From: Ectobius pallidus | Lineage: Eukaryota > Arthropoda > Insecta > Blattodea > Ectobiidae | NCBI GenBank assembly: GCA_964059195.1 | Contig: CAXKWD010000005.1 | Coordinates: 153,045,265-153,109,264, forward strand | Length of the DNA: 64,000 bases | Reading direction: 5' to 3' | Shown: in pieces, positions 33,924 through 43,576 of the stretch | Layout: each line of letters begins with the position of its first letter | Numbering within the stretch: position 1 is the first letter of the stretch | Translations under genes and position numbers: made by a program | The notes under the pieces: generated by a model | Told to the model about the DNA's origin: nothing | The model's input: only the letters and a program-made list of their open reading frames with translations | Database searches by the model: none

Positions 33924-34321
33924 TCCTTTCATATCGCATGGAATTACAGATCGCTTAGATTTTGTGAGCTCACCCTGGTCGGTTCATTTGTTTATAATGT
34001 CAAGGCACGCAGACATCTGAAATTTTCAACATAGACCGAAGAGGGATATAGGCCTAGGTCTAAACAGCAAACATTGATTGATTTGGAGGGAACTCACTAT
34101 GCAGGGGTTTTCTGGGCCAGGGAACTATAATCTGCGCTTTCTAATCGTGGAATGCACTTCAAAGCCGGAGTTTTAGCTGTTTCATTAAATATTAATCATT
34201 TAGTTTAGGCCTATGAATGTTTTGCGTGCAAGTGTTAATAAATGTAATGTTTTAATTATTTTGCACTTAATTTTTAATCTTCGAACTAATTATCGTGGGC
34301 GAAGCCGCGGGCACCTGCTAG
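33920..34321 (+). mobile_element. 5'-truncated Helitron, opposite orientation
   Basis: Begins inside the body of the 34438-type Helitron (TCGCATGGAATTACAGATCG) and runs to the CGTGGGCGAAGCCGCGG hairpin and CTAG at 34318-34321. It directly abuts the previous, oppositely oriented Helitron. Confidence 0.75.
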
Positions 34322-34371
34322 CATTGTATATAACCAGCCCCAAGAAAAGTTCCAAGTATATTGAACAATAG

Positions 34372-35157
34372 ACATTACTTATTTACTTACTCAATGGCAA
34401 TAGACAATTCCTCAGCAAGCTAAAAGAATATTATCTACTAGCATGTGCCCGCGGCTTCGCCCGCGATAATTATTTAAAAATTAAAAATTAAGAGCATAAT
34501 AGTTAAATCATTATATTTATTAAACCTAAATCACGTGGAGTGCATTAGAAAGCGTCGCCTGGGAAAAACGACCTCAGATTCGAGTTCTTTGGCCCAGAAA
34601 ACCCCTTCATAGTGAGTGTCGTCTAAATTGATTATCCCTCTTCCGTGTAGGTTGAAAATTTCATATGTCTATGGGCCTGACATTCTAAACAAATGAATCG
34701 TCCAGGACTTACAAAATCAAGCGATCGCGTATGACAAAAAATAGCCAAAGCCAACTGACTTAACATTGAAATGTATTACTGAAAACTGATGCTTCGAAAA
34801 CGCAAAAAATGCACGTTTTTTGTCCGTTTTTCACTCATAACTCACGAACGAAAGCGAAAATTAAAATTCCGGCATCAAGGTGCATTTTCCGACCCTTCAG
34901 TCCACCTATGTTTAAAATTTCAGATCTCTGCGTTGAGTAGATTTCGCTGGGCATCGCGGACAGTCAGAAAGACAGACACTTCCTTTTATTAATATGTATA
35001 GATTTTATGGAACCCGATGGTTCATTGTCGCACTTACCTGAGTCCGCCATTCAACCCTATTCTGTGCTAACTCCATCCAATATTCCTTCGCAAATCTTAC
35101 TTCTCTTAAATCTAGCCTAATATTGTCCTCCCACCTACTTCTAGGTCATCCACGTGG
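34372..35157 (-). mobile_element. LINE 3' end (TAAG-tail family) interrupted by Helitron
   Basis: The minus-strand copy of the 187-700 family is flanked by TGAACAATAG at 34362-34371 and 35158-35167. The LINE contributes only about 221 bases (34372-34437 and 35003-35157); the rest is the inserted Helitron. The order of events is LINE first, Helitron second. Confidence 0.9.
34438..35002 (-). mobile_element. Complete non-autonomous Helitron (565 bp)
   Basis: On the minus strand it starts TCTATACATATTAATAAAAG and ends GGGCACATGCTAG. The terminal hairpin is CGCGG/CCGCG around GCGAAG. The host LINE consensus from 49400-49420 reads GGAATATTATCTATTTTATG (reverse complement); here it is broken exactly at A|T with no base lost or duplicated. 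Confidence 0.95.
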
Positions 35158-35536
35158 TGAACAATAGGCAGTACACGTTAAAAATTGTGGTTGAATTTGT
35201 GTTCTCAGATAAACTATCTTTTATTGAGAAAGTTGCATTTTCATCCATTTTAGTTTTTCTGATCTTCATTCCTCAGTGTTACGATCATAAAGAGTACACC
35301 ACGTCTTCACCTGCTGTTCGGCGGGACCATTGGCCTATTCCAAGGTGGTTTCGGATAGACGTGCCGGGTTGAATATAATGATGAATCTGAGAGATGCGGC
35401 ACTGGAATGGGGGCGTGCCTCACCAGGCATGACCAACAATGCTCTCTCTTTTTATATAAGAGTTAGTTGGTTCTCCAACCGCCAAGGTCACCATCTGCGA
35501 GGGAGGCTGTAAGCGTACATTACCAGACTAAAAAAC

Positions 35537-35770
35537 ATGGATCCTGCCGGGGATTTCAAGGCCAAGACGGACAACAACCCCTCTTTGCAGGAGTGTACAA
35601 TATTCCACCTTGAGGAATGCAGAGAAGACTGCTTCGAATTAACTTTTAAACGTGAAAATAAGGGAGATTGGATTACGGCAAATTTTAGCTCAATTTTTGG
35701 GATGTATACATTAATTGGTAGAATGGTTCATATTAAAAATATCAACATCAAAGCATATAAAACCATTTAA
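35537..35770 (+). CDS. Hypothetical 77-residue ORF
   Basis: An ATG-initiated frame of 77 residues (MDPAGDFKAKTDNN...). It is acidic in the middle (FHLEECREDCFEL), with no membrane segment or motif I recognise. The codon region is slightly GC-richer than its surroundings (35280-35600), and the preceding 200 bases also hold an open frame (35154-35372) with a hydrophobic stretch. There are no splice or promoter signals that decide the matter. It could be part of a host exon, a decayed element ORF, or chance. Confidence 0.2.
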   Translation: MDPAGDFKAKTDNNPSLQECTIFHLEECREDCFELTFKRENKGDWITANFSSIFGMYTLIGRMVHIKNINIKAYKTI

Positions 35771-35796
35771 CATAATTTGAAATATTCATGTTTACT

Positions 35797-36440
35797 ATGT
35801 GCCAGAATTGTACTTCATGAGATTGTGTGAGGGACGGGAAAATGTCTGTCCGTCTCTCTGTCCGTCCTTGTCTGTACGCGCTATAACTCAAATACGCTTT
35901 ATCGGATTTTCATGAAACTTTGTATACGCATTTATAACGTCAAGGCCAAGAAGCCTATTCACTTTGGACCAAATCGGTTGACCGGTATCGCAGTAACGAC
36001 TAGTTAAAGGTCACATGATTTTTAAATGGAGAGTCATGATTATAACTTACTACAACACCACATTGCTAATTACTGAGGGCCTTGACTCAATGCAGTCAGA
36101 TGTTTGTTTATTTCGTTGATCAAGCTGAAATAAGTACTGTTATTTACAGAAGGTATATTTCGGAGAAATAATTAGGCCTACGTACTTTAAGCAGAGTTCT
36201 CTGCCGGTGCATTTTGTGAAATGTTGACATATTTTAAGATTTTTTTATATCACTGTATACGAGTATGAATTAAGGTTAAGCATCAAATTTTAGGCCGTTA
36301 TTCTTCCGTAAGTCCTGCTTAATGAATCAGTCTGGAGCTTAATTCGGAGATTATTACAAAAGTAACTTATTTTCTGCATATCAGAATTGTTGATTAAACA
36401 AAGTATTCTGGTACTTTATTACATCAGTTTACCTGATTTT
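35797..36440 (+). repeat. Dispersed repeat R, full copy with empty hAT site
   Basis: The ends GTGCCAGAATTGTACTTC and GTATTCTGGTACTTTATTAC are roughly inverted. At 36275-36282 GTTAAGCA (TGCTTAAC in reverse) sits where the composite structure has TACGTAAC, with both flanking halves continuous. This is the uninterrupted version of that site. Confidence 0.78.
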
Positions 36441-37043
36441 ATATCTTGTTTTACATTACTGAATACAACCACAATTAGAGTGCCTATTTATTATTACATT
36501 AAACTTATTTCTTTTGACTTAAATATTATTTACGTTACATAGTAATGGTTACATTTAACAGCTGCTGCGACTGATTTGATATTCTTAGGTTAAACCATTT
36601 ATCTATAACAGCTTTGAATTTCTTGCATTGCTGTGAAAACTGCAAGAACTCATTTACAATCATGATCAAAATTGACCACTACCATTAGTTCTGATTTAAT
36701 TAACTATAAGCTACTTTGATATGCCCATTTATTCATTATTGAGAAATTACTCTCAGTGTGGGCATTTGAGCCTGGAATGCATATTACAAAGCCTATAATT
36801 TACCAAAACTCTTGATTGTTGTGTCAAATTGAATCTGTAAACTGATCAATCAACGACAAAGAATTATTTTGGAAGATACGAGAGTATTTGAAGATCAGTA
36901 CGGGAGCTGCATAGATAAAAATAACTCTAAAATAGTGGAGCTCTCGGAAAATATCTATATGTGTCTCGGTAGAAGTGGTCAAATCCACGTGCTGGAATAA
37001 GTTAATAACAGCTGTAGTTTCCAAATTTCAAAAGGATGTACTC
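36441..37043. other. No gene seen
   Basis: AT-rich, no recognised element. Confidence 0.35.
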
Positions 37044-37045
37044 TA

Positions 37046-37435
37046 CAGGGTGTTTCAAAAATACTTTTACAAACTTTGGCCATGGGTTCCTCACACCAAA
37101 AGAAGGAAAACAGTTCATATGAACATAGGTCCCATAATCCTTTGTTTTCACGTTAGGAACTGTTCAACACATTGGTACACTCATAACACGTCAACACACA
37201 AACTCATAACAAATGCTCGAAATGTCCTCCTCTTGCTTCTAGACATGTATGCACTCGTCGAATCATGGACTAGCGCACCCTCGGACCTCGAGGGTCGTTG
37301 AACGCAAACTTTCATTAATAAATGAATAACTAGAAAACAAGGATTATGGGACATATGTTCATATGAACTTTTTTCCTTTTTTTGGTGTAAGGAACCCATG
37401 GCCGAATTTTGTAAAAGTATTTTTGAAACACTCTG
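37046..37435. mobile_element. TA-flanked TIR element with long inverted repeats
   Basis: The ends CAGGGTGTTTCAAAAATACT and GTATTTTTGAAACACTCTG are flanked by TA (37044-37045 and 37436-37437). Inverted similarity extends about 100 bases (GGCCATGGGTTCC, CATATGAAC). 390 bp, non-coding. Confidence 0.88.
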
Positions 37436-37486
37436 TATATGAGGAAGAAATTAACAAAGTGAAACAGCTGGAGTGTTACTTTATAC

Positions 37487-38038
37487 CAGCGCTTCTCAAC
37501 CACTGATGGTCCGCGGACCACTGATGGTCCGTGAAGATGGTGCAGATGGTCAGCAGACATAATTGAAAAATAGCATAAAGGAAGTGGAAAGTAAAGAAGT
37601 AAACATTTTTCACATAAAATGGACACTACATGTCAAAGTTTTTAAAATCTTCGAAAATACAGGTCCTATTGCAAGTTTCCTTAATTTTGGCAGTTACGAA
37701 CCACAGTTTGAACTCCTGATGCACTGACGTCTACTGTCCCCTCTTTCATTCAAAACCCTGAAAAATAAGACTTTGTCGGAATTTGTTATTAGAGGGGCTC
37801 TCTTAACAAGGGTTTTATGTATTTAGATTTATTTGTTATATTGACCTATAAATAATACCCCAAATATTATAATATAGGCCTACATGTAGCATACTTTTAA
37901 AAATGGGATGTAAAATTGGGGTCCGCAGAACCTTTTAGACATATAGCATACTTTTAAAATGGGATGTAAAATTGGGGGTCCGTAAAACTTTTTAGACATT
38001 TTAGAGGTCCTCGGGTTCAAAAAGGTTGAGAAACGCTG
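37487..38038. mobile_element. hAT MITE, TSD CTTTATAC
   Basis: The ends CAGCGCTTCTCAACC and GGTTGAGAAACGCTG are flanked by perfect 8-bp duplications CTTTATAC (37479-37486 and 38039-38046). Internal direct repeats include CACTGATGGTCCG and AAAATGGGATGTAAAATTGG. 552 bp, non-coding. Confidence 0.94.
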
Positions 38039-38232
38039 CTTTATACGGATTGGAAACATGGAGATTAAGAAAAATGGAGATGCTTAAATAAAATATTGAA
38101 ATAGAAAATACAGATCTAGGTTAAGGGGTTTTCGCGGTGAAGGCAATATTGTCTCTCAAAACTATAAAATTCAATAAGCATTGTGATATATTACTTTATT
38201 TTTATTTACTGTATTTCTGTTTGTGTTTACAG

Positions 38233-38287
38233 AATGGATGTCTTCCATATGCCACCTACAGAGAAGAGGAATGGAAACAATGGCCAG
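38233..38287 (+). CDS. Candidate 55-bp host exon
   Basis: A long pyrimidine-rich tract ends in TTTACAG at 38226-38232, and CAG|GTATGA follows at 38285-38293, a good acceptor and donor pair. Between them, frame 2 reads ATG from 38234 with 18 open codons (MDVFHMPPTEKRNGNNGQ), and frame 1 is also open. Base composition is richer in purines and GC than the flanks. The sequence lies in a gap between two transposons, one of the few places where host sequence could survive. I do not recognise the peptide and no neighbouring exon is visible. Confidence 0.3.
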
Positions 38288-38798
38288 GTATGAGATGTTT
38301 GTATTGTGCTGTCTTTCTCAGGCTATTGTGTTTATCCAGGACATAGCACAAAACTGTCCGAGGGGATTTCAGAGAGCTCTGCAATTTATATAAGTAGAAA
38401 GGTGTGGATATCGGTTACGTGCATCTATGAATTCCACATTCCATCCATCGCTAAGAACTCAGTTCTTTTCTTATGTCTATATTGCTGTCTGAGAGAGGAA
38501 AGTACAGTTCTTATACAGGATGTTAATAAATAACACCGAAATATTTTACCTGTATATAGAGGGGAAGACAAGCAACTTTTATTAGGAAATTTTTGCTCTT
38601 TGACGTAAAATTGTATGCTACAGGGCATTAAAGTCAATATAATTTGGTGCTTATAAATCAATAATTACACGAAATAGGGTTAAAATGTTCATTAAATTGA
38701 CTTCATGCCTTCTTAGTGATCGATAAAAACCTGACTCTTAATCATTAGTCAAAATCTATAATTCATTAAATTGTAACGTATGCTGCTCCGCTCTCAGA

Positions 38799-40001
38799 AT
38801 GGGTGATAAGGAAGCGCACATTTTGCTAGCATGTAAATTTTGCCTACGGACATTTGGTGAATTTGACGAAATTGTAATATGTAGTGGTGAATGTAGTGGA
38901 AGTGTTCATCTAAATTGTGTGCCTCTTAAAGCTAATGAAAGAAAAGTATTACACGAATCCAAAAGTCTATATTGGAAATGTGACGTGTGCAATCAAGTTG
39001 AGGTTAGTTCCGCCAATCTAACTATATCGAGGCTGCTAACGGTCATTTCTAAATTATGTGACGAACTTAATGAAATGAAGACTTCTTTTAATAAACTTGA
39101 GTTTACTAGAGACCACTCTTGTGATTGCGTAAATATTGTTTCCACAATCAGCACGGAAATGTTCAACATGAGTGAGAATCAGTTAAACCTGAAAAAGCAG
39201 CTTGATGACTTATCACTTCAGCAGAGTGCGGTAGTGAATGAATTAGCTCAGTATAAAGAAACAAGGATTGTTAATAAAGACATAAATGAGTTTAAAGGTA
39301 ATAATAATGTGTCGATCTGTGATCGTGACCTAAGTATTAGTGACAAGACTGTATTGGTCGGTAGCTCTGCTGATACATCATTGAGTAACTCTGTTCAAAT
39401 CAGCCAGAATACAAGAGTAAACAACAACGACGATAGCAGAAGTTGCGAACAAGTGGCTATGGAAACTAACATAAGCAAGTACAGTGATATAGTCAAAACA
39501 GCTTTGACAACTAGATTGCAGTCTTCTTCTTGTATTGATAAACCCGGGCCAAGTGTAAGTAACCACAGTGACAATAACTGGACTACGGTTTCTTATAGTA
39601 AGAAACCTAAAGCGCCATGTAACGTCAAAAAGGATGTGGCAGGCCTACCACTGGCAAGGAAGCGCAGCTACGAATTCTTAACCGGTAACAGCACTAACAG
39701 CATGAGTAAACTTATTACAGTAGAAAAAACTAATTTCTTGTTCATATCTCGGCTGGATCCAGGTATGGAATGTACTGACATGTTAGAGTACCTAAATGAC
39801 TATAAAAGTGCCAACTATGAAGTTGAAAAACTTAAATCCAAATTTCCAGGTTATAGTTCGTTTAAAGTAGGAGTACCACTTTCACTCATGAATGCCGTTT
39901 ATTCTGCTGACTTTTGGCCGTCTGGTACTTTCATCAGTAAATTCAGATTTCCGAGGAGTTCTTTAAACTCCCTTGCAACGAAAGAGAAAAAAATAACCTA
40001 G
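38799..40001 (+). CDS. LINE ORF1, PHD-finger gag-like protein (400 aa)
   Basis: This is the nucleic-acid-binding ORF1 protein that packages LINE RNA with ORF2. Residues 12-64 hold a complete Cys4-His-Cys3 PHD-type zinc finger: C12, C15, C28, C32, H37, C40, C61, C64. A probable coiled coil follows (about 75-150; ISKLCDELNEMKT, LNLKKQLDDL). A Ser/Asn-rich low-complexity linker (about 160-260) then leads to a C-terminal domain (about 305-390; FLFISRLDPG, EVEKLKSKFPGYSSFKV, DFWPSGTFISKFRF) typical of insect PHD-bearing ORF1s. The ATG at 38799 is the first after a nine-codon upstream frame. It overlaps the open frame of ORF2 by about 60 bases, with ORF2 in the -1 frame; an A7 run sits nine bases before the stop. 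Confidence 0.85.
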   Translation: MGDKEAHILLACKFCLRTFGEFDEIVICSGECSGSVHLNCVPLKANERKVLHESKSLYWKCDVCNQVEVSSANLTISRLLTVISKLCDELNEMKTSFNKLEFTRDHSCDCVNIVSTISTEMFNMSENQLNLKKQLDDLSLQQSAVVNELAQYKETRIVNKDINEFKGNNNVSICDRDLSISDKTVLVGSSADTSLSNSVQISQNTRVNNNDDSRSCEQVAMETNISKYSDIVKTALTTRLQSSSCIDKPGPSVSNHSDNNWTTVSYSKKPKAPCNVKKDVAGLPLARKRSYEFLTGNSTNSMSKLITVEKTNFLFISRLDPGMECTDMLEYLNDYKSANYEVEKLKSKFPGYSSFKVGVPLSLMNAVYSADFWPSGTFISKFRFPRSSLNSLATKEKKIT

Positions 40002-40006
40002 AATAT

Positions 40007-42859
40007 TTGCATCCTAAAAGCATTAATTTAGATTTTCATGCTGTAAAACAATTTGACTTTAAAATTCTGTACTGGAATGTTCAGTCCCTCTTAAACAAAA
40101 TAGATTATATTACGCAACTTCTTAATGATTTAAATATTGATATACTGTGTGTGACTGAACATTGGTTAACCTTATTCGAGTTGTCCACAGTAAAAATAGA
40201 AGGATTTTATTTAAGTGATTCCTATTGTAGGTCAACTAAAGGCAAACATGGCGGTTCAGCTATATTCGTTAAAGAAGGTATTTTATCTAAAAAGACAGTT
40301 GATTTTACCGATCTATCTACTGATAATATATTTGAAATAAGTGGAATATTTATTGAGAGCGTTAATGGTTTCTGCTTATGTCTTTATAGAACACCTGACA
40401 ATAGTAATTGTGTCTTTGAGGTTTTTCTATCTAAATTAAATGAACTTTTTAGTATTTTGTACAAATCCTCTTTTAATACTAATATTGTATTAACAGCAGA
40501 CTTTAACGTTGATTTTTGTGGAACGAGCAGTCACACAAAAGACTTGTTGAATTTATTTGAGAGCTTCGGCTTACGTGCTACTAATGACCAACCAACTCGT
40601 CCAGGTCGGGATGGCAACCATGGTACAGCCATTGATAACATTATTACAAATATTCATGTAGAGAAATGTTCCGTCAATCTCCTCCCAACTGTTTTTTCGG
40701 ACCATGATGCTTTAATATTTCAGACTGCTTTACCCAGCAAAAGATCTGCTGGTGTATTTTCCTCATACAATTCCATAAGGTCTTTTAATGAAATGACTAT
40801 TGTTTATTTTATATATTTATTAAAACAGGTGAATTGGTTTGGTATATATAGTGTACATGATATTAATGATAAACTTAATAATTTTTTTAATATATTGCAA
40901 CACATTGCAGATAAGGCTTTTCCTTTAAAGTTCGTCAAGTCAGGTATCAGTATGAAAGGTAGTAAAAATAAGTGGTACACTAGAGAGTTGGATGTTTTAA
41001 GAGATAAATGTCTATTCTATTATAAGTTGTTTACTTATTATGGAGTGACTTCTGCTAAATGTAAATATGCTGCACTAAAAAAAATTTACAAATCAAAGCT
41101 TCGGTCAACTAAAATCAATTATTATTCTAATGTTATTGGTAATTCTAAGAATAAATGCAAATCTACTTGGTCTGTCGTCTCTGACCTTTTGAATGATAAT
41201 TCCAAATGTAACACATCTTCTTCTGTTTTGAATGCTAATGGTTTTAATTCTTTCTTCGTTAACGTTTCTGAAAGCATTGTATCTAATATACCTAATGACA
41301 GTACCGCTATGGATTTCCTTCCACTATTAGACAAACCTAACAGCACATTTACATTCAAGCATACTTCTGTCGAAGCCATGTATGATGTCATTCTCAAACT
41401 CAGTAACAGCTCCTCTCTAGATGTATATGGTATGAACGCAAAGATTCTTAAAATAGCTTCAGAATTAATTTGTGAACCTCTGGTGCATATTTTTAACTGT
41501 TGCATTGATAGATGTATTTTCCCCGACATGCTGAAATTCGTCAAGGTAATTCCCATTTATAAAAAGGGATGCAAACATGATTATAACAATTACAGGCCTA
41601 TTAGCATTGTTCCAATTGTTTCTAAAGTCTTTGAGATTCTATTGAACAAACAGATTGTACAATACTTCGAAAGTAATACCCTTTTCACTCCAACCCAATA
41701 CGGATTTAGAGCTGGACGTAGTACTATAGATGCTGTTATTGCTTTTGTTAAACGATGCTTTGAAGGACTAGAAACTGGTAACTTTGTTCACAGTAAATTC
41801 TTTGATTTAACAAAGGCTTTCGACACCGTGTGCCACAGTTTTCTTCTCCAAAAGCTTGCTTTCTATGGTTTTGGTAATGCAAGTGTTGAGCTATTATCAT
41901 CTTATTTAAATGGAAGATACCAATCCGTGTGTTTCAATGGTAAAACCTCTGAATTTAAGCAAATTATGAATGGTGTCCCTCAGGGCTCCGTTCTTGGGCC
42001 TGTTCTATTTATTATATACATAAACGATCTGTCTGTAAATGTTCAAAATGAATGTCTGGAAACTTATCTATTTGCTGATGACTTGGCACTCAATGCAGTC
42101 CATAAGAATTCTGATTTTTTAACTAACACGGTCGATCAAATGTCTACTAAGGTTCTTGAATGGTGTAATGCTAATAAGCTCAAATTAAATGATGCTAAAA
42201 CAGTTGATTTGAAATTTAATATTAGACCTCAAGAGTATGATCGAGACAAATACTTTAGATTCTTAGGCATTCACATTGAACCTGGCTTGGGCTGGACATC
42301 TCATACAAACTACGTTGCTAGCAAAATTAGTAAAAGTTTATTTATCTTAAGGCTACTAAGCCACAGCCTAGGTCCTGCTTCCTTATTAACTGTTTACTAT
42401 GCTTTTGTTCACAGCCACCTAAGTTACGGAATTCTGTTATGGGGCAATCATTCTACTGCTAAGAAATTATTTATTTTGCAGAAGAAAGCTGTGAGGATTA
42501 TCAGCGGAGCTCCCTTAGGATCTCATTGTAAACCTTTGTTCTCTAAATTAGGGATCTTGAGTTTGCCATCAATGTATGTCTTGAGTTGCCTGCTGTATAT
42601 GAAAAATAATGTTTGCACTTCCACTGCTAATCTTTATACTCATAATTATTTCACTCGAAATAGAGATAACGTTTATCCGAATAAAAACAAATTCAGCATC
42701 GCTCAAAAAAGTTTTGACACAGTCTCTATCAAATTATTCAATAGTTTACCTGATGGCATTAAGAAGTCAACCCTACAAGCCTTCAAGAGGGCACTCAAGA
42801 CTAAATTGGTGGCCAACCCAATCTATGACCTTGACGAATTTTTCAGTATCAATTGGTAG
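40007..42859 (+). CDS. LINE ORF2, endonuclease and reverse transcriptase
   Basis: This polyprotein nicks target DNA and primes reverse transcription. The APE-type endonuclease occupies about residues 18-235: YWNVQS at 22-27, catalytic Glu in TEHWL (E51), TADFNVDF at 163-170, SDHDAL at 231-236. The reverse transcriptase follows: YNNYRPISIV (about 525), FDLTKAFD at 599-606, MNGVPQGSVLGP from 654, and FADD at 689-692 with the catalytic Asp pair. The C-terminal region ends KLFNSLPDGIK, NPIYDLDEFF. 950 residues are given from the TTG codon at 40007. The frame is open back to 39941, and no ATG occurs before the endonuclease domain. Translation would need -1 frameshifting from ORF1, reinitiation or a non-ATG start. 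No stop or frameshift mars the domains, so the copy looks recent. Confidence 0.92.
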   Translation: MHPKSINLDFHAVKQFDFKILYWNVQSLLNKIDYITQLLNDLNIDILCVTEHWLTLFELSTVKIEGFYLSDSYCRSTKGKHGGSAIFVKEGILSKKTVDFTDLSTDNIFEISGIFIESVNGFCLCLYRTPDNSNCVFEVFLSKLNELFSILYKSSFNTNIVLTADFNVDFCGTSSHTKDLLNLFESFGLRATNDQPTRPGRDGNHGTAIDNIITNIHVEKCSVNLLPTVFSDHDALIFQTALPSKRSAGVFSSYNSIRSFNEMTIVYFIYLLKQVNWFGIYSVHDINDKLNNFFNILQHIADKAFPLKFVKSGISMKGSKNKWYTRELDVLRDKCLFYYKLFTYYGVTSAKCKYAALKKIYKSKLRSTKINYYSNVIGNSKNKCKSTWSVVSDLLNDNSKCNTSSSVLNANGFNSFFVNVSESIVSNIPNDSTAMDFLPLLDKPNSTFTFKHTSVEAMYDVILKLSNSSSLDVYGMNAKILKIASELICEPLVHIFNCCIDRCIFPDMLKFVKVIPIYKKGCKHDYNNYRPISIVPIVSKVFEILLNKQIVQYFESNTLFTPTQYGFRAGRSTIDAVIAFVKRCFEGLETGNFVHSKFFDLTKAFDTVCHSFLLQKLAFYGFGNASVELLSSYLNGRYQSVCFNGKTSEFKQIMNGVPQGSVLGPVLFIIYINDLSVNVQNECLETYLFADDLALNAVHKNSDFLTNTVDQMSTKVLEWCNANKLKLNDAKTVDLKFNIRPQEYDRDKYFRFLGIHIEPGLGWTSHTNYVASKISKSLFILRLLSHSLGPASLLTVYYAFVHSHLSYGILLWGNHSTAKKLFILQKKAVRIISGAPLGSHCKPLFSKLGILSLPSMYVLSCLLYMKNNVCTSTANLYTHNYFTRNRDNVYPNKNKFSIAQKSFDTVSIKLFNSLPDGIKKSTLQAFKRALKTKLVANPIYDLDEFFSINW

Positions 42860-43238
42860 CCCATAATGTTTTGTTTTCTGACGTTGCTATACATTCTGTG
42901 AATGTCTCCAGCATAAGAACTCTATCTATCTATCTATCTATCTATCTATATCGTAATTTAGTGTTTCCATAATCTGCAAAATTTACAGACTAATCACATG
43001 ACTGGTCGCCACTGCATTAGTCTTTTTTTTTATTCATTACTACTGACTACAGTGTTAACAACGAAGTTCCTTTGTTTTGCATTTTTTTATAATGTTAGAA
43101 GTCAGTGGCGGCCATGCCCTAGGAGATTTTATGCTATAAAAGGAAAAATTGAATCCATAGAGCAAAAATCTCCTAATAAAAGTTGCTTCCCTGTATACAC
43201 AGATAAAATATTTCGATGTTATTCATTAACACCCTGTA

Positions 43239-43574
43239 TAGAGTGTTCACATATTAATTATTCTTCTCCATGAGGACTGTCCAGTTTCAGTGTATTTCTA
43301 TTTAAAAATTCGGGTAGAGTGTATCAGAATAAGTGAAACGTCTTGTGCGTGCTGCCTTAATCTAGAGTCCCCCACGTGTTAAGATTTATTATAATAGTTA
43401 CAATAAATAGAATTGGCAGTAGGCGATGTATAGAATACTATGTGTAGAATACACACACTCGTACGCTATAGCCTTCACTTTAGCTAATATTTTAAAATTA
43501 ATATAGCTATAATTGTATAAAGCAGAAATGCATAAAACATCCTGTAGGATAGAATAGTTGTCTGAAATGTGTTA
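43239..43574. other. No gene seen
   Basis: Intervening AT-rich sequence, no features. Confidence 0.4.
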
Positions 43575-43576
43575 TA

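Larger units (their letters stand above)
38766..42948 (+). mobile_element. Apparently full-length two-ORF LINE
   Basis: About 4.2 kb: a short 5' leader with a tiny upstream ATG frame (38780), ORF1 with a PHD-type finger, ORF2 with endonuclease and RT, about 60 bases of 3' UTR and a (TATC)n tail (42919-42948). Neither ORF has an internal stop. The architecture (PHD-finger ORF1, APE plus RT ORF2, microsatellite tail, no RNase H seen) fits the CR1/L2/Daphne-Kiri group, but I cannot fix the clade. Target duplication is obscured by the TATC tail. Confidence 0.85.
38516..43236. mobile_element. TA-flanked TIR element split by LINE
   Basis: The left part 38516-38765 and right part about 42949-43236 together match the uninterrupted element 26108-26651, including the ends CAGGATGTTAATAAATAA and ATTCATTAACACCCTG and flanking TA. 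The split falls in CTATAT of the reference copy (about 26352). Confidence 0.88.

Noticed and set aside
41122..41556. 144-residue minus-strand frame
   Set aside because: Antisense shadow of LINE ORF2.
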